Part shown: positions 53,701 to 63,993 of the stretch, piece by piece | How positions within the stretch are numbered: the stretch's first letter is position 1 | Layout of the letters: each line of letters begins with the position of its first letter | NCBI GenBank assembly: GCA_963693285.1 | Contig: OY848924.1 | Location: 681,501-745,500 of the forward strand | Direction: 5' to 3' | DNA length: 64,000 nucleotides | Source: Xestospongia muta | Taxonomy: Eukaryota > Porifera > Demospongiae > Haplosclerida > Petrosiidae | Position numbers and translations under genes: made by a program | Notes under the pieces: generated by a model | Seen by the model: the letters and a program-made list of their open reading frames with translations, nothing else | Told to the model about the DNA's origin: nothing | The model's database searches: none

Positions 53701-54891
53701 AAGTATCCTTTCTCTATATCTTCCTCTTTCCTAAATTATATAGATTAATACAGAGTCTGTTCAACTACAACCTGTATGTTATAAACACATATCATACCTG
53801 TAATATTACAGCTCTCTGCATGTTCTCAATTTAAATATAATAATAAATTACAACTTTGTTGCCATTGACAACCAGTCTAGTTATTGATTCCTTCTGTTTC
53901 TTTGGTAGACTAATCCTTTGACGCAGCAAGATGTTACTGACCTTGAGCTCACTTTTAAAGGAATGAGAGAAGAGACAAGTTTAGTGATTGCTAGTTATGA
54001 TTTGCAACAAATCAAAGGTATGGAAATGAGACAATTAAAGCCTTTTTAATTAATATATACATAATTTAATATGTAATTAATAACTTTACAAGACCAAATT
54101 AATAATTTATTTTCAAATAGATATACCTGCTCCTCCGCCACCTACTCCTCTTTCTACTAGTGAATTTTTGTCTCCTCATCATCAGACTGGTAAAATGATT
54201 TTCATGTAACAAATGTTCCTTTGTTATCACTCAAGATCAGCAGATCACTACATTTTATTCTCCTCCTCAAATGGGACCAAAACCTACTGCACAAAAAGGT
54301 ACGTGTGCTATCCATTATTGTATATTGAAGGATACATACCTTTTTTCGTTTGTTTGTTATTATAGATCACCTTATATCTGCTGTTATTCTTCCTCCAATT
54401 GCACCAGAATCTGTTACAACGAAAGGTACACAATAGACTCATAAGTACTTATTTATAATTTATTACTGTAGATGGTCCTTTATCTGATCCTTCACTTCTA
54501 GTTACACCAAACCCTGCTAAGAATGAAGGTACTAGAGTAATATATTTTTGTATCCTCCAGAGAGTGAATGATTATTTTTTCTTTTCCTAGTGGAGATAGA
54601 TGAAATGGAACAAGAAGCTCCATTACCAACATCTAATTCTATTGGAGTAAGAACTATTTTATAAAGTATCCTTTCTCTATATCTTCCTCTTTCCTGAATT
54701 ATATAGATTAATACAGAACCTGATCAACTACAATCTGTATGTTATAAACACATACCATACCTGTAATATTACACATACTACTATTACAGGGAATGAGAAA
54801 CAAAGCTGAGAATAATGAGTCTTCTCTACATATAATAACAATTTTAGTTGCCTTCATCATGGGTTATTTCATAGGAACATACAAATCTTAG
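50724..54891 (+). CDS. Gene 1b: ankyrin-ZU5-UPA-(death)-membrane anchor, lacking its own first exon
   Basis: The exons are 50724-50822 (begins SYELLLFNAAKDGDLEGV), 51148-51246, 51405-51503, 51547-51730, 51795-52354, 52451-52585, 52635-52806, 52909-53463, 53509-53559, 53635-53684, 53909-54017, 54121-54189, 54236-54298, 54366-54425, 54472-54528, 54591-54646 and 54790-54891. Phases agree at every join and the sum is 840 codons including the stop. The architecture is four ankyrin exons, ZU5-like, UPA-like, death-like, proline-rich linkers, a second half-UPA and a C-terminal hydrophobic anchor. The counterpart of gene 2 exon 1 is absent, so gene 1b either depends on the gene 1a promoter as one fused gene or is a pseudogene. 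There is an in-frame TAG at 53064-53066 inside the death exon. Confidence 0.6.
51795..52354 (+). CDS. ZU5-like exon of gene 1b
   Basis: This 560-bp exon (phase 1 in, phase 0 out) encodes about 187 residues beginning DVSKWNIENFEEDQVFEKRD. Beta-rich ZU5 features are the VMLVIPSSAVEKKEE segment, the DIILPPDVEVVSC segment and GPPPYKFQLLP. The last third (PSCSYVVTVFVKQ, EIRAVVTKNLGPF) is conserved with gene 2. ZU5 domains in ankyrins, UNC5 and PIDD pair with UPA and death domains, which is exactly the order here. Assignment rests on motif recognition and domain order. Confidence 0.65.
52451..52806 (+). CDS. UPA-like exon pair of gene 1b
   Basis: Exons 52451-52585 (begins RVMTDACFESWKRIEPV) and 52635-52806 (begins VSKESVDKCQPDTALPYL, ends LVIASYDLQQIK). 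The second contains the LKFKAFLKDDEEVTDLELTF segment, which suits a UPA domain lying between ZU5 and death. The 49-bp intron between them shows the compact introns typical of this locus. The second half of this exon is duplicated at 53909-54017. Confidence 0.6.
52909..53463 (+). CDS. Ser/Thr/Pro linker plus death-like domain exon of gene 1b, interrupted by TAG
   Basis: The exon opens with a Ser/Thr/Pro-rich linker (DIPAPTSTASTPSSV), then a helical region with death-fold spacing: LLHPIKYMWNTIGGQLEV, SEVLQVWMDKKTS, CWKTIITVVEEPPVENKV. The W-x-x-I-G and V-L-x-x-W signatures and the Cys-Trp-Lys-x-I-I motif are typical of death domains. At 53064-53066 the frame reads TAG where gene 2 has TAC. A perfect donor GTGAGT starts at 53053, 11 bp before the stop, and would leave phase 1, matching downstream acceptors. 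The death region may be untranslated in this copy, skipped by splicing, or the TAG may be a sequencing error. Confidence 0.65.
53909..54646 (+). CDS. Duplicated half-UPA and linker exons with the death domain excised
   Basis: Exon 53909-54017 repeats the last 30 or so codons of the UPA exon (VTDLELTFKGMREETSLV). Exon 54121-54189 repeats the start of the linker/death exon (DIPAPPPPTPLSTS) and jumps straight to its end (SPHHQTG), so the death domain is missing from the copy. Exons 54236-54298, 54366-54425, 54472-54528 and 54591-54646 encode short proline-rich pieces (TTFYSPPQMGPKP, LPPIAPESVTTK, VTPNPAKNE) and the acidic VEIDEMEQEAPLPTSNSIG. All five phase-1 acceptors agree. Confidence 0.65.
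54790..54891 (+). CDS. C-terminal membrane-anchor exon of gene 1b
   Basis: After a CTATTACAG acceptor the exon encodes GMRNKAENNESSLHIITILV, then AFIMGYFIGTYKS and a TAG stop. Roughly 17-18 hydrophobic residues lie within the last 25 residues and are followed by a short polar Lys-containing end. This matches a tail anchor: a protein inserted after translation, with the ankyrin and death part facing the cytosol. The target membrane cannot be told. Gene 2 has a different exon at the same phase-0 junction. Confidence 0.7.
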   Translation, partial: GMRNKAENNESSLHIITILVAFIMGYFIGTYKS

Positions 54892-55240
54892 TAACTGGTA
54901 TTACAATTGGGTTTTTATATTATTATTATTATTGTTGTTATTGTTATTGTTATTGTTAGTTTAAAATCCTGCCTTTGTCTACAGAGCTCACATACTAGCC
55001 ATTTTATCAAAAAAATGTTTCATTTTCCACCTTTGTTATTACTCTAAGTGATTGTCTTGGTAACATTTTTTCTCTTTTTTGATTAGAATATATAATATGT
55101 TATTACTAACATTTACAACTATTGTTATGATGATTGGTAATTGTTAATATCTGTACGTGTATTTATCAAATTAATACAATATATTACAAATGACTGAAAG
55201 ACACTTCTATGTATATGTGTAGTACTTAAGAGATCATCTT

Positions 55241-55400
55241 ACAGCTGTTCAGTTATGTTTATCAAAAGTTATTTACCTTAGAGCATTAGAGCAGTTATTA
55301 TAAATTGTTTAAGGTACTTCACCTGCAGAGAAGTATCTAGTAACAGTTAGTAATTAGCTGACCACAACATGCCTAGAGGAAAACGCACCAATGAGTGTTG
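55241..55400. repeat. Direct repeat, first copy (second at 56811-56970)
   Basis: Both copies share cagttatgtttatcaaaagt, cctgcagagaagt, ctagtaacagttagtaatta and accaatgagt in the same order, with a few indels. They lie 1.57 kb apart. Confidence 0.8.
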
Positions 55401-56084
55401 TTAATATCATTAGTCTAGACAGATGATGAAGTTAATATGAGGAAACATCATTCATGTCAACACATTTATTCATATCATTTATGTTTCCTAAAAAAATAAC
55501 ACCTATATCAATTAATTTGATTGATCGACTAATGATGTTAAATTATTAAAAGACTATTTACATTAATGGAGTTTACTCTGCTACTACCAAGATCGATAAC
55601 CAATGTACTATAGAATTTGCGTTTGTGTAGTTTCTTAATTGACAGTCATGTAGACACATGAATATATTGTCCTTGTTAATTTTATAACTTAGAAAATTTG
55701 AGATCTTAATATTCTCAGCATAATCATTGATGCATAGCAACAAGGCAAAACTATATGTATATCACTATAAAAATTAATTGGTTGGTTTAACCACTATATG
55801 GTTATATAGGTTATATATATATAATGTATTAGTTATTTGATACTAAGTAAACATATAAAAGTATGCTAGTATATAATTTACTAAATCCAAGATTGGACAT
55901 CTAATGTATTTGTTAGAGCCTCTTCAAGATCATTGGACAGAAATAGAGGATGTATTTAAGATACTAACTGATAAAGTACAAATACTGAAAAAAGCTTTTG
56001 TCATTTTAACTGAAGTCTTTGTTACCACAGTTTTATCAATATGATGATGTAAGCCAATTCTAAGTTGCTACAAGGCCACAACTA

Positions 56085-56258
56085 GTGTAACTTAATATGT
56101 ATAAAGCAACTAGTTGCAACTACAACCACATTGATTGTACTAGTGTAACTCAATATGTATCAAGCAACTAGTTACGTCTACAACCAAATTGGTTTTACTG
56201 GTGTAACTTAATATGTATAAAGCAACTAGTTACATCTACAACGACTTTGGTTTTACAC
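56085..56258. repeat. 58-bp minisatellite, three copies
   Basis: Copies begin at 56085, 56143 and 56201 with gtgtaact(t/c)aatatgtat and contain aagcaactagtt. Substitutions distinguish the three. Confidence 0.85.
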
Positions 56259-58322
56259 TCACATTGCTATAGTAATCGAGTTATGGCTTCAAATGATTGA
56301 AGCTACAAGGAAATACTATTTCAACTGAACTAATCCAGTTAGTTAAGTTAAAATAGTATTGACCTCTCACTCTTATAGTTTCTACAAAGAGTACTTTTTG
56401 GCTTCTAGTAATTGACATACATATTGAGTTAGACCAGTATTGGCTTTGTGGCTAACTCAATAAAGGTTATGATACAATTTACAATATTATAAATAACTAT
56501 TAGTTGAACTAATTTATCAGTATAATAGAAAACAAAGTATAAACATCTTACTGTATCTATAGACGTTAGTACCAGCAGTACTATATCTGCTTACTGACTC
56601 AATAAATAGTCACAGTGAAGAGCTTCAGCTTCATGTAGGGATGTCACAGTTATAGTGTACTACATTCACTTATTACCTGCTTAATAATCGTGTGTGTAAC
56701 TGTACAGTTAAGAGCTAGAGTTGTGTGTATTAGCTAGAATGTGGTCAGTTGTCACAAATAACTGAACTACACTTCTATATTATGTACAATACTTAACAGA
56801 ACATCTTACACCTGCTCAGTTATGTTTATCAAAAGTTATTTACATGAGAGCATATTAGAGCAGTGATTATAAATTTATTTAAGGTACTTGACCTGCAGAG
56901 AAGTGGCTAGTAACAGTTAGTAATTAGCTGACCACAACAAGACTAGAGGAAAACCCACCAATGAGTTCCAAATTACAACTTTACACCTATCAGCTATATA
57001 TCAAAACATCTAAAATTGTCTAAAGTACTATAAATGACATCATTTAAAATATAAGAGAAAGAAGTCAGTAAGATCAACCACGACCTGGACGTCCCAAATT
57101 GTCTTCAAAACAAGAAGATAGAATTTTCATATCATAGATAGTAGAGTTGTCTACTATCTATGTTTGTATTGAATCAAACCAAATACACTACAGGTGTAGT
57201 AACTGTGGTTAATAACAACTTCCGCGTGAGTGCCGCCGACCTTTTTTGATCATGAACGCTACTATATATATTATATATAATAAGGTGAGGTTTTAGTGCA
57301 TCGCAACTATAGCTGTAAAACTTCACTCTTAAAGAAGAAAACTGTACAGTGCACCCTGTTTCTAAGGAGAACAAAAGAAAATTTGGAACAAAGAGATTGA
57401 ACAAGGAATTTGACCATTTTGCAAGTGTCTCCTTGACAACTCTGCTAGTAAGTAACTCTTACACTTAGGAAGCTATCATCCTGAATTTTCTCACAAGTCA
57501 TATAATAGAGATCATATATCTGCTAGTGGACATTTCATTCTGTATTTTCAATAGAAGTGATTTGATTTTCATATACTTGGTACTATAGATAAAAGAGGTA
57601 CACCAACTTTGGACCATGTTGAATAAGCTCATAGTAATAAGTTAGATTCTAGTCACTACAGTGCTCAGTCAATGCTCAGTATTGTAAGATCGAACTCCAC
57701 CTCTTAGTTAGTAACAAGTACAGACTAGAGTATTTATGACCAGAGCTATTGAAGGTAGAATATTTGGATTAAAAACCTTGCCTTTGTATTGAAGACTGAT
57801 ATATATATACTAGTTGTAGACAGATATCATTGTCTGTAAAAGCATCCCAATGTAATCTAAATTGTAATATTATTTATTGTGTTGTTTATTGTTGATATTA
57901 AACAGTAATTGGAAGTTGTATCAAGGATATTATCTGTCATTATATAAAGGTTAAGTCAGTGTCCAAAATGATCCAGAAAAGTGTAGAGTTAATAGCTAGG
58001 AATATAATTGTATTAAATAATGGTGTACATATACTGTAAATGTAGATGACTAAAGACATGGAGTTAGTAATGATATGTAGATATAATCATAGGTTGTTAT
58101 ATGTCTTGGTTCAATACTGTGCCACTATACATTATCCACTAATTACATTATAGACTTCAATATAGAATATAAGCAGAAATTAGTCAGCCATAACTTCCTG
58201 TCTATTAGTAGTTGTAATATGGTAATTGTTAATTCAATACTCATATATTGTCCCCTCTGTAGAATAATTAGAGAGTACATTTCTAAAAACACCTATCAGA
58301 GCTTCTTAACAAATCTTGAAGT

Positions 58323-61300
58323 ATGGCTGATATAAAACTCACTTCTGATGAAAGGAATCAGGTGAGTTTGTATAGTATATGTACTATATAGTGTGTAGTA
58401 CAAACATTTTATATCATTGTTATAAATGGACATACCCTTCTAAAAATGTACATTAATGGGGTTACTTATAGTATATAATTGTATAGGGTCCAATAGTTAA
58501 TATTAGACAATTGTCCACTTCATATTATTAACATATTAAGGCTGAGCTGGCAAAACAAAGTAGGAGAATGTATTAAGTTATTACTATGATACCTTCTTTG
58601 GTTTAATTCTTGCAGAAACATCCTCCATTTAAAGTTATCTATGTATTATAATCTATATCTTTCTATTTTCAGAGCTATGACTTACCTTTTTTTGATGCTG
58701 CTAAAGATGGAGACCTAGAGGGTGTGAAATCAGCTCTTAAGAATGGAGCAGATGTAAATTACAGAAACAAGGTTAGTTTTAAATAACAATTCAGAATAGC
58801 AGAAATATCTTTCAATAAAATTAATAAGAATACTTAGTACATATACTTGTTACTGAAAACAGTTTAATAATTAATGACATCTCAAGTAATGTTTTGTTGT
58901 ATTATTAATTGTGAACTTAATTCCACTGTTTAGTGAAATGAAATGCTTTTAATTACAATAAAATGATGAGTCATCAGTAAAACAAGTGATTAAATATTAT
59001 ATGTGACACACCTCTCTATCAGAATAAATATTAGAATATCTTATAATGAGTACTGATATCAATATTGTACTAGTCAATGTAACTTATGATAAGTAATTTT
59101 TATAGAATCAGCAGACAGCTCTACATTGGGTCTCAAAAAATGGTTATATTGAGATAGTCCAGTTACTCTTACAACATCAAGCTGATCCTAATATTTGTAA
59201 CAGGGTCAGTGTGTATTGTGTATATTGTTGTATGTACTACACAGTATTAAGTCTATATCATACTAGTACAGGATATACAGTGTATAGTGTGAGTTAGTGA
59301 TATAATTGTTGTTAATGTTGTATAGTTAATGTAACATATAATATTTAATTTCTGTAGTATCAGAATACGGCTCTACTACAAGCCTTGAATGAAGGTCATT
59401 CTGAGATAGTCCTGTTACTCTTAAAATATAATGCTAATCCCAATATTCGTGACAGGGTCAGTATGTATTGTGTATATTGTTGTATGTACTACATAGTATT
59501 AACTCTATATCATACTAGTACAGGATATACAGTGTATAGTGTGAGTTAGTGATATAATTGATGTTAATATTGTACTAGTCAATGTAACATATAATAATTA
59601 ATTTCTATAGTATCAGGAGACTGCTCTATATAAGGCCTCAAGAGATGGTCACACTAAGATAGTCCAATTACTCTTAAAATATTATGCTGATCCCAATATT
59701 CGTGATAAGGTCAGTGTGTATTGTGTATAGATATTGTTTTATATACTACATAGTATTTCTTTATCATACTAGTACAGGATATATAGTGTATAGTGTGAGT
59801 TAGTGATATAATTGATGCTAATATTGTATTAGTCAATGTAACATATAATGATTGTTTTCTCTAGGATCAGCGGACAGCTCTATATTGGGCCTCAGGGAAT
59901 GGTCACACTAAAATAGTTCAGTTACTCTTAAAACATAAAGCTGATCCTGATATTTGTGACAGGGTTAGTATGTATTGTGTATAGATATTGTTGTATGTAC
60001 TACACAGTATTAAGTCTATATCTTAGTAGTACAGGATATACAGTGTGCAGTGTGAGTTAGTGATATAATTGTTGTTAATGTTGTACTAGTCAATGTAACA
60101 CATAATATTTAATTTCTATAGGATCAGGAGACTGCTCTACATAAGGCCTCAAGAGATGGTCACACTGAGATAGTCCAATTACTCTTAAAATATAATGCTG
60201 ATCCCAATATTTTTGATAAGGTAGGTGTGTATTGTGTGTAGATATTGTTTTATATACTACATAGTATTAAGTCTATATCATACTAGTACAGGATATATAG
60301 CGTATAGTGTGAGTTAGTGATATAATTGATGTTAATGTTGTACTAGTCAATGTAACATATAATAATTAATTTCTGTAGTATCAGAAGACAGCTCTATATT
60401 GGGCCTCATGGAGATGTAATACTGACATAGTCCAGTTACTCTTACAATATGAAGCTGATCCCAATATTTGTAACAAGGTCAGTGTGTATTATGTATAGAT
60501 ATTGTTGTATGTACTACATAGTATTAAGTCTATATCATACTAGTACAGGATATAATAGTGTATAGTATGAGTTAGTTATATATTTTATGTTAATGTTGTA
60601 CTAGTCAATGTAACTTATAATAATTAATTTCTGTAGGATCAGCAGACATATCTATTTTGGGCCTCAATAAATGGTTACACAGAGATTGTTCAGTTACTCT
60701 TGCAACATAAAGCTGATCCCAACATCTGTGACAAGGTCAGTAACAGTGTGTATTTTGTATAGATATTGTTGTATGTACTACATAGTATTAAATCTATATC
60801 ATACTAGTACAGGATATATAGTGTATAGTATGAGTTAGTGATATAATTTATGTTAATATTGTACTAGTTAATGTAACTTATAATAATTAATTTCTCTAGC
60901 ATCAGCAGACAGCTATATATTGGGCCTCATATTATGGTCACACTGAGTTAGTCCAGCTACTTTTGCAAAATAAAGCTAAGCCCAATATTCGTGATATTGT
61001 TAGTACTCATTTGGTTGATAATTTCGTTGATAATTTACTTTTTGTTAGTATGGTGATACTGCATTGCATATTGCTTGCTGTAAGGGTCATCTTAATGTTA
61101 TTAGCTGCTTGCTATCTGAAGGAGCAGATTTTACTATTAAGAACAATGATGGTAAGACTCCCCTTGAAAAATGTCCAGATACAACCAAGGATAAAATTGT
61201 TAGTCTTATTAACAAGTATAATCCAAAGCGAGGTGAGGTATTATTAAATATCAACAACACTACATACTCACATATATATTTTGTTTGTTATTATCTAGTT

Positions 61301-63993
61301 TTGGAAGATGTGTCTAAGTGGAATATTGAAAATGTTGAAGAGGACCAGGTCTTTGAGAAAAGAGACTATGGAGTCATGTTAGTTATTCCATCATCAGCAG
61401 TAGAGAAGAAAGAAGAAGTTAAAACTGAAGTTAACGTTGTTGCACCAGTGGAAACAGATATAATTCTACCTCCTGATGTTAAGCTTGTGAGCTGTATCTA
61501 TAAAATTGAAACAACTGGAAAATTTTCAAAACCTATTGAGCTTTATCTTCAACACAATGTTGAACTCACATCACAAGAAGAATGTGAACAGTTAGCTTTT
61601 ATAAAAGCTAAAGGTCCACCACCTTATAAATTTGAGTTGATGCCTACTGAAGGACAAGAGTTTAGACCTTATGACAATTCTGGAGTTGTTAGACTCTGTG
61701 ATTTCTCTTCAGTTGCTGTAGGTTATATTAAGAAAAAGTTGAAAAAAATAAAGAGTGTTCTATTTCGACAACCATCTTGCAGTTATGTAGTGACAGTTTT
61801 TGTCAGACACATGGAGAAATTTTGTTGGGAAATACATGCAATAGTCACAAAGAATCTTGGACCTTTCTTAAAGGTATATTTGTCAAATAATGAAAAGATT
61901 AAATGGTTCTTATCATTGGAAGTTTAAAAGATATTAATGTCATTCATAATATGTTTTTGTGTTTGTTAGAGAGTAATGACTGAGGCTTGTTTTGAAAGTT
62001 GGAAGAGAATAGAACCAGTCTCTTTCTTCTTTGATCCTGACATTAATGAAGTGACAATTACTAATGAGTACTATGAGATCAAACCAATGATCAATCCATT
62101 TCAAGTAAAGTATTTAGTTGATGTTGTGACTATTTTATTTTTACTTTATCAAAGGTTTCTAAGGAAAGCATTGATAAATGTCAACCTGATACTGCCCTCC
62201 TTTACCTAAAATTTAAAGCCTTTCTTAAAGATGATGAAGATGTTACTGACCTTGAGCTTAATTTTAAAGGAATGAGAGAAGAGACAAGTTTAGTGATTGC
62301 TAGTTATGATTTGAAACAAATCAAAGGTATGGAAATGAGACAATTAAAGCCTTTTTAATTAATATATGCATAATTTAATATGTAATGAATGACTTTACAA
62401 GCTAAAATAATAATATATTTTTATGTAGATATACATGCTCCTACTTCAACTGCTAATACTCCTAGTTCTGTTGATAATCAATCTTCTACTAGTACTCCTC
62501 CTATTGCCAGTAATCCTTCTCATTCCAGTACAAAATCTTCATGTCAACAAAATATTCCAAATGACTTGTTATGTGAGTCATTTTACTGTAAAATAAAAGT
62601 TGTTATTAGACATTGTACTTTAACATTATGTAATATTATGGAAAAGCATTTTTCTTCATTAGATAAGCAACCAAAGAAACGTTACCTGATGACATTACTT
62701 CACCCAATTAAGTATATGTGGAATACAATTGGTGAACAACTTGAAGTGCATTATGGTGATATAAAGTCTGCAGAGTACAATGTGGCATATGACCATACCA
62801 CAAAACTATCTGAAGTCCTTCAGGTCTGGATGGATAAGAAAACTCGGCTGGTTTGTTGGCAAACAATTATTACTGTTGTAGAAGAGAGACCTGTAGAAAA
62901 CAAAGCAGTAGCTGATGAGATATATCAGTTCTTAACAAGACCAGATATTCAGAATGAATATCTGTCTTCTCATCATCAGACTGGTAAAATGATTTTTATT
63001 ATTTATAAAAATGTTCTTTGTCATCACTCAAGGTCAAATGATAAGTACTTTTAATTCTCCTCCTCCAATTGTACCAAAACCTACTGAAAAGAAAGGTATA
63101 AAGTCTAATCAAATTTTAGATTAATCATCAATTTTTTTCCTTTTCTAGTGGAGATAGATGTTGATGATGAAATGGAACAAGAATCTCCTCCATTACCATC
63201 ATTTGATCCTTTTGGAGTAAGTGCTATTTTAAAAACTATCAAAATACCTTTATCTTTCTTAGTTTGCTGCTCATTGTCTTCTTAAAAAAGCTAAACAATG
63301 GGAAGAGAAAGATAATGATATGATAGTAGCTGCTAAACGAATGGCCAAACTAATGATGCAAATGTCAAAGTTTGAAAAGTAAGTGTCATAGAATGAAATG
63401 TGTACTTTAGTTAACTTATATATAAGTTTTCTTATGAACTGAATCATTTCTTTGGATTTCTATGTATAGAAAACAAGTATATCTGTAACTATAGAATTAT
63501 GTTCTGACTAATGGTCTATATCATGTTTGATGATCCTCCTTTATAGAGACGAAGCAGGTGATGTCACTTCTAAAGAAGATTTTATACAAACAGCTCACCT
63601 TATTGTCAAAGAAAGTGAAGAGGTTGTCAATATAGCAGCAAAAGTTGTTGAAGCCTGTACAGACACACAACTGAAAAATGTGAGTTAAATTGTTAAATAA
63701 TAAAATTGTACATATATAGAGTAATTTTTAAGTACTAGTAATAAATACAGAGATTGATTGATTGTATAATTTATAATTTGCTAGCATTTCTGATTATATT
63801 GATTAGTCATGACTATAAGGAAAGTCAGTTTTTTACTCCTGTATATGACTGTTTGTAAAACTTTGTTTCAACTAGTTTTGTATTTTCTTTATAGACTCTA
63901 TCACAAGTTATTGATGGTATTCCAAACTATGCTACTCAACTCAAAATTAATGTTGATGTGCATGGAAGAAGAGAAGGAGATAGTATGTTATAA
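58323..63993 (+). CDS. Gene 2: ankyrin-ZU5-UPA-death-vinculin-tail-like protein
   Basis: The exons are 58323-58361, 58673-58771, 59106-59204, 59358-59456, 59611-59709, 59865-59963, 60122-60220, 60379-60477, 60637-60735, 60900-60998, 61049-61232, 61299-61873, 61970-62104, 62155-62326, 62429-62983, 63033-63095, 63149-63216, 63263-63378, 63547-63679 and 63895-63993. They give 1009 residues with no internal stop. The ATG at 58323 has an in-frame TGA just upstream, which supports the start. Ankyrin repeats cover residues 14-371, ZU5-like 372-563, UPA-like 564-665, Ser/Thr/Pro linker from 666, death-like about 735-835, proline/acidic linker 851-894 and vinculin-tail-like 895-1009. The product is probably an intracellular scaffold joining death-fold signalling to the actin or adhesion machinery; that role is inference. 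The 3' end may continue past the window, because GTATGT at 63983 is a good donor. Confidence 0.8.
58673..61232 (+). CDS. Ankyrin exon array of gene 2 (ten exons)
   Basis: Nine exons of exactly 99 bp, each one repeat and phase 0, are separated by short introns of roughly 50 to 350 bp. The closing 184-bp exon is 61049-61232. The first encodes SYDLPFFDAAKDGDLEGV. The next eight share the (D/N/Y/H)-Q-x-T-A-L-x-x-A-S start and the I-V-Q-L-L-L-(Q/K) helix. The introns between 59205 and 60899 are also alike (donor GTCAGTGTGTATTGTGTAT, then a shared body of about 120-150 bp), so the array grew by tandem duplication of exon plus intron. Confidence 0.85.
61299..61873 (+). CDS. ZU5-like exon of gene 2
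   Basis: This 575-bp exon is homologous to 51795-52354, with five extra codons in the KKLKKIKSVLF stretch. It begins DVSKWNIENVEEDQVFEKRD and carries the same VMLVIPSSAVEKKEE, DIILPPDVKLVSC and GPPPYKFELMP segments. It is intact, so it serves as the reference for the truncated exon at 50440. The 66-bp intron before it (61233-61298) is stop-free and a multiple of three. Confidence 0.7.
61970..62326 (+). CDS. UPA-like exon pair of gene 2
   Basis: Exons 61970-62104 (RVMTEACFESWKRIEPV) and 62155-62326 (VSKESIDKCQPDTALLYL to LVIASYDLKQIK) are nearly identical to the gene 1b pair. They follow the ZU5-like exon and precede the death-like exon, the order known from ankyrins, UNC5 and PIDD. Phases are 0, 0, then 1 out. 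Confidence 0.6.
62429..62983 (+). CDS. Ser/Thr/Pro linker and intact death-like domain exon of gene 2
   Basis: This 555-bp exon, phase 1 in and out, is the same length as the gene 1b exon but has TAC where that copy has TAG. Death-fold signatures are PIKYMWNTIGEQLEV, LSEVLQVWMDKKTR and CWQTIITVVEERPVENKAVA, followed by a terminal helix (DEIYQFLTRPDIQNEYL). The same GTGAGT donor motif is present at 62573, so a death-less isoform is possible here too. Death domains mediate homotypic assembly; the partner is unknown. Confidence 0.7.
63263..63993 (+). CDS. Vinculin-tail-like C-terminal exons of gene 2
   Basis: The exons are 63263-63378, 63547-63679 and 63895-63993. The first encodes FAAHCLLKKAKQWEEKDNDM then VAAKRMAKLMMQMSKF. 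The second ends VVEACTDTQLKN and the third begins TLSQVIDGIPNYATQLKI. The K-x-W-x-x-x-x-N-D-x-I-x-A-A-K-R-M-A-x-L-M motif, the C-T-D motif and the I-P-x-x-x-T-Q-L-K-I motif, in this order and spacing, are hallmarks of the vinculin tail (less closely alpha-catenin C-terminus), a helical bundle that binds F-actin and phosphoinositides. About 115 residues are visible, roughly the first three helices. The remainder may lie beyond the window. The segment follows a proline/acidic linker, as in vinculin itself. Confidence 0.8.

Larger units (their letters stand above)
54892..58322. other. Intergenic region between gene 1b and gene 2
   Basis: There is no convincing gene. It contains a TTA/TTG microsatellite (54918-54960), a 155-bp direct repeat (about 55241-55400 and 56811-56970), a 58-bp minisatellite (56085-56258), a perfect 13-bp hairpin (57133-57162) and an acceptor-flanked open stretch (55918-56038). 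The gene 2 promoter should lie near its right end, but no clear element is visible. Confidence 0.6.

Noticed and set aside
57174..57404. 76-codon minus-strand frame in the intergenic region
   Set aside because: No domain, no paralogous copy, no convincing start context.
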